In this document: piece by piece, positions 48,463 through 57,899 of the stretch
How positions within the stretch are numbered: the stretch's first letter is position 1
Layout: the number at the start of each line of letters is the position of its first letter
Position numbers and translations under genes: made by a program
From: Myxococcus sp. RHSTA-1-4
Lineage (GTDB): Bacteria; Myxococcota; Myxococcia; Myxococcales; Myxococcaceae
Length of the DNA stretch: 64,000 nucleotides
Assembly: GCF_020037125.1 (NCBI RefSeq)
Contig: NZ_JAIQDG010000028.1
Coordinates: 101,837-165,836 of the forward strand
Direction: 5' to 3'
Notes under the pieces: generated by a model
Seen by the model: the letters and a program-made list of their open reading frames with translations, nothing else
What the model was told of the DNA's origin: nothing
The model's database searches: none

Positions 48463-50331
48463 CTACAGCGGCGAGTCGAGGAAGCCGGGCCGCAAGTCCG
48501 TGAGCTGCCCGCCGGCGAGCGAGAAGCGGCTGCCCACGGGCGGCCGGGTGTCGTTGAGCACGTAGCCGAAGTCGAAGCGGAACGGGACGACGTTGAACTG
48601 GGGGAAGAGCACCCGCAGGCCCACGCCCACCGAGTGCACCATTTCCGGCCTGTCATCAAAGGCGCTGCCCGAGTCGAAGAAGAGCACCCCGCCCACGTGC
48701 ACCGTGCGCACGACGAGCGGCGCGGTGCGGTACTCCACATTCACCAGCAGCAGCCGCTTGCCGGAGTACGCGTCCACGCGCGCGCCGCGCAGCCCGTTGC
48801 CCCCGCCCAGCAGGGTGACACGGTCGAACAGGTCGTCGATGTTCACGTCCAGCAGCCCACGCGCCACGAAGCGCCCCCCGAGCACCTTGGGGGACACCTG
48901 CACCAGCTCCGTCGCCCAGCGCCGGTTCGTCCACTCCGCGCCCTCCCCCAGCTGCCGGCGGATGGAGGCCGCGGCGGACACGGTGGTGAGCGTATCGCCC
49001 GGCCCCAGCCGGTAGCGCCCGGCCACGCCCGCCTCCGTGAAGTGGGAGTCCAAGCCGAACACAGGGGGCGCATAGCGCAGCGTGGCCGACACCGAGTGCC
49101 CCATCTGGAAGTCCTCGGAGAGCGCGTACGAGTCCACGTCGCGCATCACCTCGTAGCGGGCCTCGAAGGCGCGCAAGGACAGGGAGACGTAGCCCGCGTC
49201 CTCGGCGCGCGGCAGGTAGTTCTCGCGGAACCAGTCCTCCTGCTCCGGGCTCAGCAGGGACGCGGCGGGCGGGTCATAGGCGTAGTGGTACGCGCCCAGC
49301 GTGCCGCCCACGTTCCACTTGTAGCGCAGGCCGTACGAGCGCGTGTACGAGACGCCGCCGGCCAGCTCCTCCGTCTCGTAGACGTAGGGCACCGGCGCCC
49401 CGTCCGGGAAGGGCAGCTGCCAGATGTCCGCGCCGCGGTAGACGCGGTTGGTCTCCACGTTCCAGGCCACGGAGGTGCTGGTGCTCCACGGCGTGGACAG
49501 CGAGTACAGGGGGCGGCTGACGGAGAGGCTTCCGCGTGAGCCCTCGGGCCTGCCGCTCTCGCGGCCGATGATGAGCGCGGCGGACTCGCTGAAGGACCAG
49601 CGGCTGCCCATGACACGCGGGTCCGTGTAGCTCTGGCCAAGGCTGAGCGTGTCCAGGCGCAGCGTGAAGTCCACCGCCACCTTCTTCCCCCGTCCGAGGA
49701 AGTTCTGCTCCGTGCCCTGCAACCGCAGGTACTGAAGGAGCGAGCCCACCGCGGAGAAGTCGCTGTTGAGCCGCAGTGACCAGAGGTCCTTGGTGACGGC
49801 CAGCAGCGCCACGGTGCCGGGGGTGCGTCCCTTCACGGGGACGAGGCGGACGACGGAGAAGAGGTTCAGCCCGCGCAGGTTGCGCGCCGTCTCCTGGGCG
49901 AGCGCGTCGGAGTACGGCTGTCCGAGAGGGAGCAGCACCTCGCGGCGGACCACCTCCTCGCGGGTGCGGATGTGGAAGATGTTGAGGAAGCCCGGGTACG
50001 GGTCGCTCTCGGCCACCACGTCCTCGGTGGAGACGAGCACCTCCTCCAGCACCTTCCCCTCGGGCTCGGGCTCCACCTCGCGGCCCTGCTGCTGGAGGAC
50101 CCGGGCGATGAGGGCCTCCTCGTAGTTGCCGCGCTGGGCCTCGGCCTCCTCCAGCGAGCGGGCGCCCGGGGGCACCGATGGAGGCTCCGGCCCTTCGTCC
50201 TGAGCCTGGACGCCCTGGGGCTCCGGCGCGGCCCGGGCTGGAGGCGGCAGCGCGGACGCGGGAGCCTCCGGTGGCGGAGGCGAGGCCACGGTGAGCGGTG
50301 CGACGAGCAGGGCGAGCAGCGGGAGGGGCAC
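48463..50331 (-). CDS. Omp85/BamA-type outer-membrane protein
   Basis: The 622-residue protein has a hydrophobic signal-like start (VPLPLLALLVAPLTVAS), a Pro/Glu/Ala-rich low-complexity stretch (about 20-90), one POTRA-like domain (RTREEVVRREVLLPLGQPYS to VALLAVTKDLW, about 120-185) and a beta-barrel of alternating hydrophobic residues. FDSGSAFDD near the C-terminus is the BamA/Omp85 (surface antigen) signature area. With only one POTRA it is not the main BamA; it may be a two-partner-like or accessory insertase, or an unlinked surface protein. GTG at 50331 follows GGATGG. Confidence 0.8.
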   Translation of the reverse strand: MPLPLLALLVAPLTVASPPPPEAPASALPPPARAAPEPQGVQAQDEGPEPPSVPPGARSLEEAEAQRGNYEEALIARVLQQQGREVEPEPEGKVLEEVLVSTEDVVAESDPYPGFLNIFHIRTREEVVRREVLLPLGQPYSDALAQETARNLRGLNLFSVVRLVPVKGRTPGTVALLAVTKDLWSLRLNSDFSAVGSLLQYLRLQGTEQNFLGRGKKVAVDFTLRLDTLSLGQSYTDPRVMGSRWSFSESAALIIGRESGRPEGSRGSLSVSRPLYSLSTPWSTSTSVAWNVETNRVYRGADIWQLPFPDGAPVPYVYETEELAGGVSYTRSYGLRYKWNVGGTLGAYHYAYDPPAASLLSPEQEDWFRENYLPRAEDAGYVSLSLRAFEARYEVMRDVDSYALSEDFQMGHSVSATLRYAPPVFGLDSHFTEAGVAGRYRLGPGDTLTTVSAAASIRRQLGEGAEWTNRRWATELVQVSPKVLGGRFVARGLLDVNIDDLFDRVTLLGGGNGLRGARVDAYSGKRLLLVNVEYRTAPLVVRTVHVGGVLFFDSGSAFDDRPEMVHSVGVGLRVLFPQFNVVPFRFDFGYVLNDTRPPVGSRFSLAGGQLTDLRPGFLDSPL

Positions 50332-50644
50332 GGGCCCATCCTGGCACGCTCCGCGTCCTCCGCGCGGCCCACCAGCGCCCCCGTCTTCAGCTCCAGGATG
50401 CGCTCGAAGTTCGCGTCCAGGAACGAGCTGGCGCGCGGCTTCCCACGCGCCTCCTTCGGGCGCACCGTGAAGCCGGACACTCGGGAGCCCGGAGGACGCG
50501 GGAGCCTCCGGCGCCGGGGACGAGGCACGCACCCCATGCGAACAAGTGCCTGAAATGACGGCCGCGAGCTTTCGGCCGTGTCTCGTTCAGGCAACATGCC
50601 TACACGCGCCGCAACTGTGGACCGGACCGGCCGATAACGCCGGC
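50332..50644. other. 313-base gap with a coding-like minus-strand stretch
   Basis: No confident gene lies here. On the minus strand, 50334-50477 reads without stops as a well-mixed peptide (KEARGKPRASSFLDANF, then ERILELKTGALVGRAEDAE), with codon use like real genes. It runs into the Omp85 start in another frame and has no good start codon. This may be a remnant of a lost gene. The 18-base sequence GGACGCGGGAGCCTCCGG at 50494-50511 also occurs at 50254-50271. The rest carries the promoters of the two flanking genes. Confidence 0.4.
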
Positions 50645-51853
50645 ATGAGCATCAGCGCCCCCGGCCCCCACCGTTCGCAGCCACGCACCGTCCCGCTCGC
50701 CCAGGCCGAGGGGAGGACGGCCCGTGCAACGGCGCCGGTCACCGAGGCGCGTGGCGCGGCCGGGCCGGCGTCCTCACGCTCGCCGCGGAACGGGGTGGAC
50801 GCGTTCGAGACGGGGCGGGCCTCCCCCGCGAGGGACGTGTCCGCGACGCCGCGGGTCTACGAGGCCCGGCCGAACGCGCGCATCGAGGACCACCGCACCG
50901 TCACCAGCACGCTCGACGTTCCCGAGGGCGCCACGGTGGAGTCGCTCGCGCTGGACCTGGACCTCGCGCACACCTACAGGGGCGACCTGAAGGTGACGCT
51001 GACCGCGCCGTCGGGAAAGAGCGCCGTGGTGTCCGACGGGCAGGGGGGCTCGGCGGATGACCTGAAGGGCTCGTTCGACCTGTCGGCCTTCGCGGGCGAG
51101 TCCGCGAAGGGGACCTGGACGCTCACCGTCCAGGACACGGCGAAGGGGGACACCGGCACGCTGAAGCAGTGGGGCCTGAACATCATCCCGAAGAGCACGG
51201 GCCCCACCCCGCCGCCGCCTCCTCCTCCCACGGATGACCCGTTCCAGGGGCTGCGTGACGCGGCGCTGCTGAAGGCCGTGAAGGCGTCTTCCGCGGACAA
51301 GCACGTGGTCAGCTACAACGAGGCCCGGCGCCACATCTTCGAGAGCCTGGACGTGGTGAACGGCAACGTGGCCTGCGTCTACACGGGCCGCGAGATTCGC
51401 GGCGGGAAGATTCCGAAGAGCTCGGACATGAACGTGGAGCACACGTGGCCCCAGTCGAAGGGCGCCACCGGGGACGCCAAGAGCGACCTGCACCACCTCT
51501 TCCCCACCGACAGCAAGGCCAATGCCCGGCGGAGCAGCTTCCCCTTCGGCGAGGTGGTGAACGTGAAGTGGAGCCAGGGCGGAGCGAAGCTCGGCACGGA
51601 CGCCCAGGGCCGCACGGTGTTCGAGCCACCCGACTCACACAAGGGCAACGTGGCGCGCGCCATGTTCTACTTCTCCGCCACCTATGGCCGCGCCATCCCG
51701 GAAGCCGAGGAGGCGGTGCTGCGGCAGTGGAACAAGCTGGACGCGGTGGACGCCGCCGAGGTGGAGCGCAACCGGCGCATCGCCAACATCCAGGGCAACG
51801 TCAACGCCTTCGTCGAGCACTCGCAGCTGGCTGACCGCATCAGCGACTTCTAG
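50645..51853 (+). CDS. P-domain / endonuclease I fusion
   Basis: The 402-residue protein starts with a Ser/Ala/Arg-rich, disordered region (1-65) with no signal peptide. Residues 69-165 form a proprotein-convertase P domain (LALDLDLAHTYRGDLKVTL, KGTWTLTVQDTAKGD). A Pro-rich linker leads to a His-Cys-type endonuclease I domain with MNVEHTWPQS, SDLHHLFPTDSKANARRSSFPFG and KGNVARAMFYFSATYG. It should be a non-specific DNA/RNA nuclease. P domains normally accompany secreted peptidases, so this protein is probably exported by a non-Sec route. Its expression control is not visible. Confidence 0.87.
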   Translation: MSISAPGPHRSQPRTVPLAQAEGRTARATAPVTEARGAAGPASSRSPRNGVDAFETGRASPARDVSATPRVYEARPNARIEDHRTVTSTLDVPEGATVESLALDLDLAHTYRGDLKVTLTAPSGKSAVVSDGQGGSADDLKGSFDLSAFAGESAKGTWTLTVQDTAKGDTGTLKQWGLNIIPKSTGPTPPPPPPPTDDPFQGLRDAALLKAVKASSADKHVVSYNEARRHIFESLDVVNGNVACVYTGREIRGGKIPKSSDMNVEHTWPQSKGATGDAKSDLHHLFPTDSKANARRSSFPFGEVVNVKWSQGGAKLGTDAQGRTVFEPPDSHKGNVARAMFYFSATYGRAIPEAEEAVLRQWNKLDAVDAAEVERNRRIANIQGNVNAFVEHSQLADRISDF

Positions 51854-51969
51854 CCAGGACCTGGCGGCACCCGCCGTGGAGAGGGGCGCGCGGGCCCCGG
51901 ACCCGCCGCGCCCGCTCCCTTCTGGCCGGCCGGCATCGCCCCCGCCGGGCGGAGCCCACCGTCCCACCG

Positions 51970-52212
51970 TCAGTTGATGATGATGTTGAAGCAGCGCGCG
52001 GAGCAGGCCTCGCTCAGCTCGTCGCACTCCCAGTCATCGTTGATGCACGCCGCGCACTCCCGCTCCAGGTCGTCGCAGGCATCCGAACAGGACAGGCCGG
52101 ACGTCTGGAAGCCACACTCCCGGAGCCGCTCACACGCGTCCCCGCAGTTCGTGTTCGTGCAACCGGACGACATCACCCCGAGCCACAGCACCGCCGCGCA
52201 GAGGACCTTCAT
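51970..52212 (-). CDS. small Cys-rich lipoprotein
   Basis: The 80-residue product has a signal peptide with lipobox VMSSGC. The mature part of about 60 residues has ten further cysteines, arranged CGDAC, CGF, CSDAC, CAAC, C and CSARC, so it should be a disulfide-knotted, surface-anchored peptide. It is rich in Asp/Glu. GGGGGTGA precedes the ATG. It is divergent from the Ser/Thr kinase gene with 243 bases between. The function is unknown. Confidence 0.72.
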   Translation of the reverse strand: MKVLCAAVLWLGVMSSGCTNTNCGDACERLRECGFQTSGLSCSDACDDLERECAACINDDWECDELSEACSARCFNIIIN

Positions 52213-52455
52213 GGTCACCCCCTTCACGGCCCCCTCTACCCGCGCCCTCCACCGCCGCCCATCGCCCCCGGGACACGTCTGCCGCGCGCCAACTGTGTCA
52301 ACTGCACGACCTTGTGGCGCCGGAGCCGGAATCTCGGCCCGTGCCGCACTGCGCCAACCCGGCAGGTCGCTTGGGGAGCGGCGGATTGCGGTGCTAGCAT
52401 CGGCGGGCATGTTCGACCGGAGTGTCGCGTGCCTTCCCGGTCAGCGGGGGCAGAC

Positions 52456-54051
52456 ATGATTGAAAGCAACGCCCCGGCGAATGGCGCCCCCCCTGGACTG
52501 GAGGAGGATCCGCTGCTCGGCAGGGTCCTCAACGAGCGCTTCCGCATCCTGGAGACCCTCGGGGCCGGTGGCATGGGCCGCGTCTACAAGGCGATGCAGG
52601 CGCCGCTGGACCGGCTGGTCGCGCTCAAGGTGCTCAACCCCCAGTACGGCGAGGGGAAGGACCCGGGCTTCCAGAAGCGCTTCTTCCTGGAGGCCAGCGT
52701 CACCGCGAAGCTGCGCCACCCCAACACCGTCACCGTCATCGACTACGGCAAGACGGACGACGGCATCTACTACATCGCCATGGAGTACCTGGAGGGGCTG
52801 ACGCTGGGCCAGCTCCTCACCCAGGCGGGCCCGCTGCCGTGGCCGCGCGCGCTCAACATCACCCAGCAGATCGCCCGCTCGCTGCGCGAGGCCCACAAGG
52901 TCGGCCTCATCCACCGCGACCTCAAGCCCGCCAACGTCATGGTCCTCAACCAGGAGACGGACCATGACGTGGTGAAGGTGCTGGACTTCGGCCTGGTGAA
53001 GTCCTTCATCGGCGACGCCGGCCCCATTCCCCAGGACACGTCGCTCACGCAGGCCGGCATCATCCTCGGCTCGCCGCAGTACATGGCGCCGGAGCAGGCG
53101 CGCAACGTCGCCGACCCGCGCAGCGACGTGTACAGCCTGGGCGTGGTGCTCTACCAGATGCTGATGGGCCGGCCGCCCTTCCTGGCCGCGCAGAGCATCG
53201 ACGTCATCGTCAAGCACATCAACGAGGCCCCTCCCGCCTTCGGCGCCCTCTGGCCCAGCCACGGCGTGCCCGCCGAGGTGGAGGCGCTGGTGATGAAGTG
53301 CCTCGCCAAGGCCCCCTCCGAGCGCTACCAGTCCATGGACGACGTGCTGGAGGCCATGCGGCGCGTGGCGTCCACCGTGGGCGTCAGCGGCGTCTTCAGC
53401 GGCCCCCGGCTCACCGGCACCGGCAGCGGCCCCATCAGCGGCCCCTACGGCGCCCCCGGCTCCGGCCCCAGCACCATGGCGCTGGACATCTCCGTGGATG
53501 ACGCGCCTCCGCCGCCCAACCGGCGCCCGCTGGCGTTCGCCCTCTTCGGGGGCTCGCTGCTGCTGGGCATCGGCGTGGCCGTGTTCCTGGCGCTGCGCCC
53601 GGACGCATCCCCGGCCATACAGCCCCTTCCGCCCGCCGCGGCGGCCCCGAATCCGGGGACGCGCACCGCCACCCCGCCACCGGCCGCGGCGGCCCCGGCC
53701 TCCGCTCAGCCCGGCGCCGAGGACGAGGAGCTCCTGGCGCCGCTCCATCCTCCCCAGGTCAAGCCGGTGCGGTTCCTGATCGCCAGCGAGCCGAGCGGCG
53801 CGCGCGTCACGTACCGGGGCAAGGACGTGGGAGAGACGCCCCTGAACCTGGAGGTCGCCCCGGAGGAGGAAGGGGGCCGCGCCCGCGCGCTCCTGACCTT
53901 CACCCTGGACGGCTACACCCGCGTCACCGCGACCGCCGAGGGTGAAGGTCCCGAGGCGCGCTTCACGCAGAAGCTCCAGCCCAAGAAGAAGGCGAGCCCG
54001 AAGCCCGGCAAGGCGACGGGCTCCTCGCCGTACAAGGACGACCCGTACTAG
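52456..54051 (+). CDS. membrane Ser/Thr protein kinase with C-terminal PEGA domain
   Basis: The 531-residue protein has a PknB-type kinase domain (about 30-305) with glycine loop LGAGGMGRVY, ATP-binding Lys 58 (VALKVL), HRDLKPAN with catalytic Asp 155, and DFG at 177-179. A Gly/Ser/Pro-rich linker precedes a membrane helix near 357-380. After an Ala/Pro-rich spacer, a PEGA domain (about 437-505, with SEPSGARVTYRG) lies in the periplasm and may bind cell-wall or ligand. The stop TAG shares a base with the GTG of the next gene, so the receptor is translationally coupled to the kinase. Confidence 0.93.
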   Translation: MIESNAPANGAPPGLEEDPLLGRVLNERFRILETLGAGGMGRVYKAMQAPLDRLVALKVLNPQYGEGKDPGFQKRFFLEASVTAKLRHPNTVTVIDYGKTDDGIYYIAMEYLEGLTLGQLLTQAGPLPWPRALNITQQIARSLREAHKVGLIHRDLKPANVMVLNQETDHDVVKVLDFGLVKSFIGDAGPIPQDTSLTQAGIILGSPQYMAPEQARNVADPRSDVYSLGVVLYQMLMGRPPFLAAQSIDVIVKHINEAPPAFGALWPSHGVPAEVEALVMKCLAKAPSERYQSMDDVLEAMRRVASTVGVSGVFSGPRLTGTGSGPISGPYGAPGSGPSTMALDISVDDAPPPPNRRPLAFALFGGSLLLGIGVAVFLALRPDASPAIQPLPPAAAAPNPGTRTATPPPAAAAPASAQPGAEDEELLAPLHPPQVKPVRFLIASEPSGARVTYRGKDVGETPLNLEVAPEEEGGRARALLTFTLDGYTRVTATAEGEGPEARFTQKLQPKKKASPKPGKATGSSPYKDDPY

Positions 54052-56576
54052 TGAAAACCCCCAGATTCCTCAAACGAGCGAGCCTGCTCGCGCTGTGTCT
54101 TTGCGCGGGCGAGGCCCTGGCGGATGCCCGTCTGGAGGCGCGCCGTCACTTCCGCGCCGGCATGAGCCTCATCGCCCAGAAGCAGTATGACCAGGGCATC
54201 GCGGAGCTCGAGGCCGCCTACGCCATCAAGCCGCACCCCAACGTCCTCTACAACATCGCCCGCGCGTACCATGACGCCGGCCGCCTGCAGGAGGCGCTGG
54301 ACGCGTACAAGCGCTACCTCGCCAGCAATCCGCCGGACGCGGCCACGGTGGTCACCACCGTGGCGGTGCTGGAGGAGAAGCTGAAGGCCGCCGAGAGCGC
54401 CACCGCGGCCGCGGCGCCGGAGGACACGTCCGCGCTGCCCATGCCGCCGCCGCCCGCGAGCATCCAGGCCCAGCAGCAACTGGGCGTGCTGCTGGAGCGG
54501 CTGGAGAAGGCCATCGAGCGCGCCGAGTCCATGCCCGTGGCGAGCGCGCCCACCGTGGCCGTGCCCGTATCGACCCCGGCGGCGAGGCCCGAGGGCCCGG
54601 AGGTCTCCGGAGCGGACGAGGGCGCGGTGCCGTACGAGGAACGCGTGGTGACGGCGAGCCGCCGTGCCCAGTCCTCGCTGGAAGCGCCCAACGCCACCAC
54701 CGTCATCACCGCCGAGGACATCCGCCTGTCCGGCGCCACCAGCCTGCCGGAGCTGTTGCGGCGCGTGCCGGGCGCGGACGTGATGTCCCTGGGCGTGGGC
54801 AGCGCCAACGTGTCCCTGCGCGGCTTCAACCAGCGCATCGCCAACAAGGTGCTGGTGCTGGTGGACGGCCGCACGGAGTACCAGGACTTCCTCGGCCTGA
54901 CGCTCTGGTCCACCATCCCCATCGGCCTGGAGGAAATCGAGCGCATCGAGGTCATCCGCGGCCCTGGCAGCGCGCTGTACGGCGCCAACGCCATGCTGGG
55001 CGTCATCAACATCATCACCCAGGCCCCCGGCAGCGGCCCGCGCGCCCGCTTCTCCGCCACCGCCGGCACCGGCAACAGCGCGGCCGGCTCCTTCGTCAGC
55101 CACGGCAGCTCGGGCGCGCTGCGCTACCGCGCGTCTGCGGCGTACTCGCAGGCGGACAAGTGGAGCCGCGACTTCGCCAACGGCCGGCCGGACATGGAGC
55201 TGAAGGAGCCGGACCCGGACCTCGGCCTGCGCGGCGCGCGCGCCACCCTGTCCACCGTCTACACCTTCGCGGAGGGGCGCCAGGTGGGCCTGTCCGGCGG
55301 CGTGCACCGCTACACGACGGAAATCTACCCGCTGGGCACCCTGCGCAACTACTTCATGGACGGCGTCACCGCGTACGCCAAGGGCGACGCCGAGCTGGGG
55401 CCGCTCAAGCTGAAGACCTTCTGGAACCACATCTCCGGTGACGCGGGGCCGCAGTACGAGCCCATCGGCCAGCGCACGCTGGTGCGCAGCGTGAGCTCCA
55501 ACCTCTTCAACGCGGAGCTGCTCTTCGCCCGCGCCTTCCAGCTCGGCGGCGAGCACCAGCTCAACGTGGGCGTGGAGGGCCGCCTCAAGCGCGTGGCCTG
55601 GGACTACCTGGGCCCGCTGCGCCAGGAGGTGCACGCCGCGGCCTTCGTCCAGGACGAGTGGCGGCTGGTGGAGCCCCTGCGGCTGGTGGCCAGCTACCGC
55701 GTGGACCGGCACCCGCTGCTGGACAACGGCCAGCCGGGCCTGGCGCACTCGCCGCGCGTGTCCGCGCTGTTCATCCCCTTCGAGGGCCAGGCCTTCCGCG
55801 CCAGCGCGGCCTCCGCCTTCCGCGAGCCCACCTTCCTGGAGAGCTACACCCGCATCCCCGTCCCGGTGCCGGGCGTCAACGGCGCCAGCGCGCTCACCAC
55901 CGGCAGCACGAGCCTGCGCGCCGAGCGCCTCACCGCCTTCGAGCTGGGCTGGCGCGGCGAGTCCGCGGAGCTGGGCCTCGACTGGGACGTGGCCCTCTAC
56001 CAGAACACGGTGAGGGACCTCATCGGCCTGTCCGCCGTGCAGCGGCTGCCGGCCGGCGAGTCCTATGACGAGGCCAGCGGCTCCTACCTGCTCGGCCGCT
56101 CGTTCTTCCAGAACGAGGACGCCGTCTACACCGCGCGCGGCGCGGAGGCCGGCCTCAGCATGGCCCCCGTGGACGGCCTGGGCGTGAAGGTGAGCGCCGC
56201 CTTCCAGAGCGTCACGTCGGACCGCGAGGAGAAGGCCGAGTGCGGCCCGTGCAGCCAGGCGCCCCAGCTCAAGCTGTACGGCGGCGTCACCTACCGCACG
56301 AAGGCGGACCTGGAGTTCGGCCTGGACGCGGCCTTCACCTCGTCCAGCACCTGGATTGAGCGCGAGCCCGCCGCGGCGGACCCCACCCGCATCGAACTGC
56401 TGTCCAACCCCTTGAAGGCCCACACCGTCATCAACGCGCGCGTGGGATACAAGGCCGTCCCGGACACCGTGGACGTCGCGCTGGTGGGCAGCCACCTGGG
56501 CGGCGCACACTCCCAGCACCCCTTCGGCAACCGCATCGAGCGTCGCGTGTACGCCACCCTGACGGTGACTCCATGA
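54051..56576 (+). CDS. TonB-dependent receptor with N-terminal TPR region
   Basis: The 841-residue protein has a signal peptide (to about residue 24), a TPR-like helical region (28-95, with AYAIKPHPNVLYNIARAYHD), a Pro-rich and coiled-coil linker, a plug domain (about 195-315, with SLPELLRRVPG and VEVIRGPGSALYG) and a 22-strand-type beta-barrel. A plain TonB receptor lacks the TPR part. No TonB box is obvious. The start GTG at 54051 overlaps the kinase stop. It imports a siderophore, metal or polymer, but which is unknown. It is followed at once by a lipoprotein gene with an ATGA overlap. Confidence 0.87.
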   Translation: MKTPRFLKRASLLALCLCAGEALADARLEARRHFRAGMSLIAQKQYDQGIAELEAAYAIKPHPNVLYNIARAYHDAGRLQEALDAYKRYLASNPPDAATVVTTVAVLEEKLKAAESATAAAAPEDTSALPMPPPPASIQAQQQLGVLLERLEKAIERAESMPVASAPTVAVPVSTPAARPEGPEVSGADEGAVPYEERVVTASRRAQSSLEAPNATTVITAEDIRLSGATSLPELLRRVPGADVMSLGVGSANVSLRGFNQRIANKVLVLVDGRTEYQDFLGLTLWSTIPIGLEEIERIEVIRGPGSALYGANAMLGVINIITQAPGSGPRARFSATAGTGNSAAGSFVSHGSSGALRYRASAAYSQADKWSRDFANGRPDMELKEPDPDLGLRGARATLSTVYTFAEGRQVGLSGGVHRYTTEIYPLGTLRNYFMDGVTAYAKGDAELGPLKLKTFWNHISGDAGPQYEPIGQRTLVRSVSSNLFNAELLFARAFQLGGEHQLNVGVEGRLKRVAWDYLGPLRQEVHAAAFVQDEWRLVEPLRLVASYRVDRHPLLDNGQPGLAHSPRVSALFIPFEGQAFRASAASAFREPTFLESYTRIPVPVPGVNGASALTTGSTSLRAERLTAFELGWRGESAELGLDWDVALYQNTVRDLIGLSAVQRLPAGESYDEASGSYLLGRSFFQNEDAVYTARGAEAGLSMAPVDGLGVKVSAAFQSVTSDREEKAECGPCSQAPQLKLYGGVTYRTKADLEFGLDAAFTSSSTWIEREPAAADPTRIELLSNPLKAHTVINARVGYKAVPDTVDVALVGSHLGGAHSQHPFGNRIERRVYATLTVTP

Positions 56577-57814
56577 GCCGCCCCACCCCGACCCACAGCC
56601 GGAAGAAGATGGCCCTGGGGAGCCTCGTCCTCGCGTCCCTCCTCGGGCTCGGCTGCGAGCCGCCCACCGTGGTGCCCACCGCGGACGGCCGGCAGAACAC
56701 CCGCAACGCCCGTATCGAGGGCAGCCTCGTGGTGCAGTCGCGCGCGCGGGGCAACGCGGTGGTGTTCCTCTACGACGCCGACCGCCCCCCTCCGCCGCAG
56801 GGCACCGGCCGCCCCATCTCCTTCACCGTCATCCCCGCCGAGCAGCTCTTCGGCCCGGCGCTGGGCACCGACGCGCCCGGCCCCTTCACGGCGCCGTTCA
56901 CCTTCAGCCTGGTGCCCGCGGGGCGCTACCTGCTGCGGGGCTTCATCGACGCGGACACCTGTGGCGGCGCGGCGGCGCAGCCCTGCCACCGCCCGGACTT
57001 CATCCCCTGGTACGGCGTCACCAGCGAGCCCAACGCGGGTGACGTGGGTGGCGCCGCGGTGGACCCCACCACGGGCGTGCCCCTCACACTGGAAGTCACG
57101 GCGGACGCGGACGGCCAGCCCCAGCCCCTCACCGGCGTGTCCGTGAGCTTCTCGGACTCGGCCCGCGTGCCGCTGGACAGGCCCGCCTTCCAGGTGCAGG
57201 GCGACCCGACGATGGGGAGCGCGATGAAGGTGCTGCGCCTGCAGCGCCTCGCCATCCAGGACGGCGCGGTGGACCAGCGCCCCCCCGGCTTCCTCGTCAG
57301 CTACGTGGACGCGAACCGGGACGGCACCCCGGACGATGCCAACGCCGACGGCATGCCGGACTTCTCGCTGCGCGTGGTGGTGCGCAAGCTGGCCGAGGGC
57401 CTCCACAGTGTGGAAGAGAACGACCTGAACCGCGATGGTGTGCCGGATGCCACGGGTGTGGACTACATGCACGCGGATGGCACCCAGGACGGCAACCCGG
57501 ACGTGGTGGTGCTCGCCGCGGGCCTGGTGCCGGACCCGCTCATCGCCGCCCTGACGGACGAGCAGGGCCAGCCGCGCATGCAGCCCGTCGTCGTCCAGGA
57601 GCTGCAGCTCGCCGTCCGTCCGCTGGCCCTGGACGCCCGGAACCCCGCCGCCCCCGCCCCGCTCCGGGAGATGCCCCGTGGCCGGTACGCCGTGGTTCTG
57701 ATCCAGTCCACCGGCCAGACATGGAGGGTGCCCAATGAACTGGACCCGGCCGTCGCCCCTGGCGTAGGACTGCCTTCCGTGGAGAGTCAGGCCTTCGTCC
57801 TGGAAGTCCCGTGA
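56573..57814 (+). CDS. lipoprotein with aspartate-rich calcium-binding-like repeats
   Basis: The 413-residue product has a lipoprotein signal (GLGC lipobox) and then a Thr/Pro/Ala-rich region resembling an Ig-like beta-sandwich (SFTVIPAEQ, FTFSLVPAGRYLLRGF). Residues about 240-310 carry Asp-rich loops, DANRDGTPDDANADGMPDF and DLNRDGVPDATG, like thrombospondin type 3 or EF-hand-like Ca2+ sites. I do not know its family. The ATG overlaps the receptor stop as ATGA, so it is made with the receptor and kinase. It may be an outer-membrane binding partner. Confidence 0.75.
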   Translation: MSRPTPTHSRKKMALGSLVLASLLGLGCEPPTVVPTADGRQNTRNARIEGSLVVQSRARGNAVVFLYDADRPPPPQGTGRPISFTVIPAEQLFGPALGTDAPGPFTAPFTFSLVPAGRYLLRGFIDADTCGGAAAQPCHRPDFIPWYGVTSEPNAGDVGGAAVDPTTGVPLTLEVTADADGQPQPLTGVSVSFSDSARVPLDRPAFQVQGDPTMGSAMKVLRLQRLAIQDGAVDQRPPGFLVSYVDANRDGTPDDANADGMPDFSLRVVVRKLAEGLHSVEENDLNRDGVPDATGVDYMHADGTQDGNPDVVVLAAGLVPDPLIAALTDEQGQPRMQPVVVQELQLAVRPLALDARNPAAPAPLREMPRGRYAVVLIQSTGQTWRVPNELDPAVAPGVGLPSVESQAFVLEVP

Positions 57815-57825
57815 AACCCGCGGCT

Positions 57826-57854
57826 TTGACTTCGGCCTGTCCTTCCGTCAACAT
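57826..57854 (+). promoter_or_regulatory. possible housekeeping promoter of the response regulator gene
   Basis: TTGACT at 57826-57831, a 17-base spacer, then CAACAT at 57849-57854 (three of six matches to the -10 consensus). The -35 match is good and the -10 is poor. A start near 57861 would leave a leader of about 40 bases before the ATG at 57900. Confidence 0.35.
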
Positions 57855-57899
57855 GACAAAGTTTCCAGGGGAACAGCCCCACCTGAGGTTGATGATCCG

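Noticed and set aside
50254..50511. 18-base direct repeat GGACGCGGGAGCCTCCGG at 50254 and 50494
   Set aside because: Two GC-rich copies only, one inside the Omp85 gene; no target duplications or element between them.
54048..56519. Open frame of 823 codons opposite the TonB receptor gene
   Set aside because: Codon-shadow composition and no start context; the receptor is well supported.
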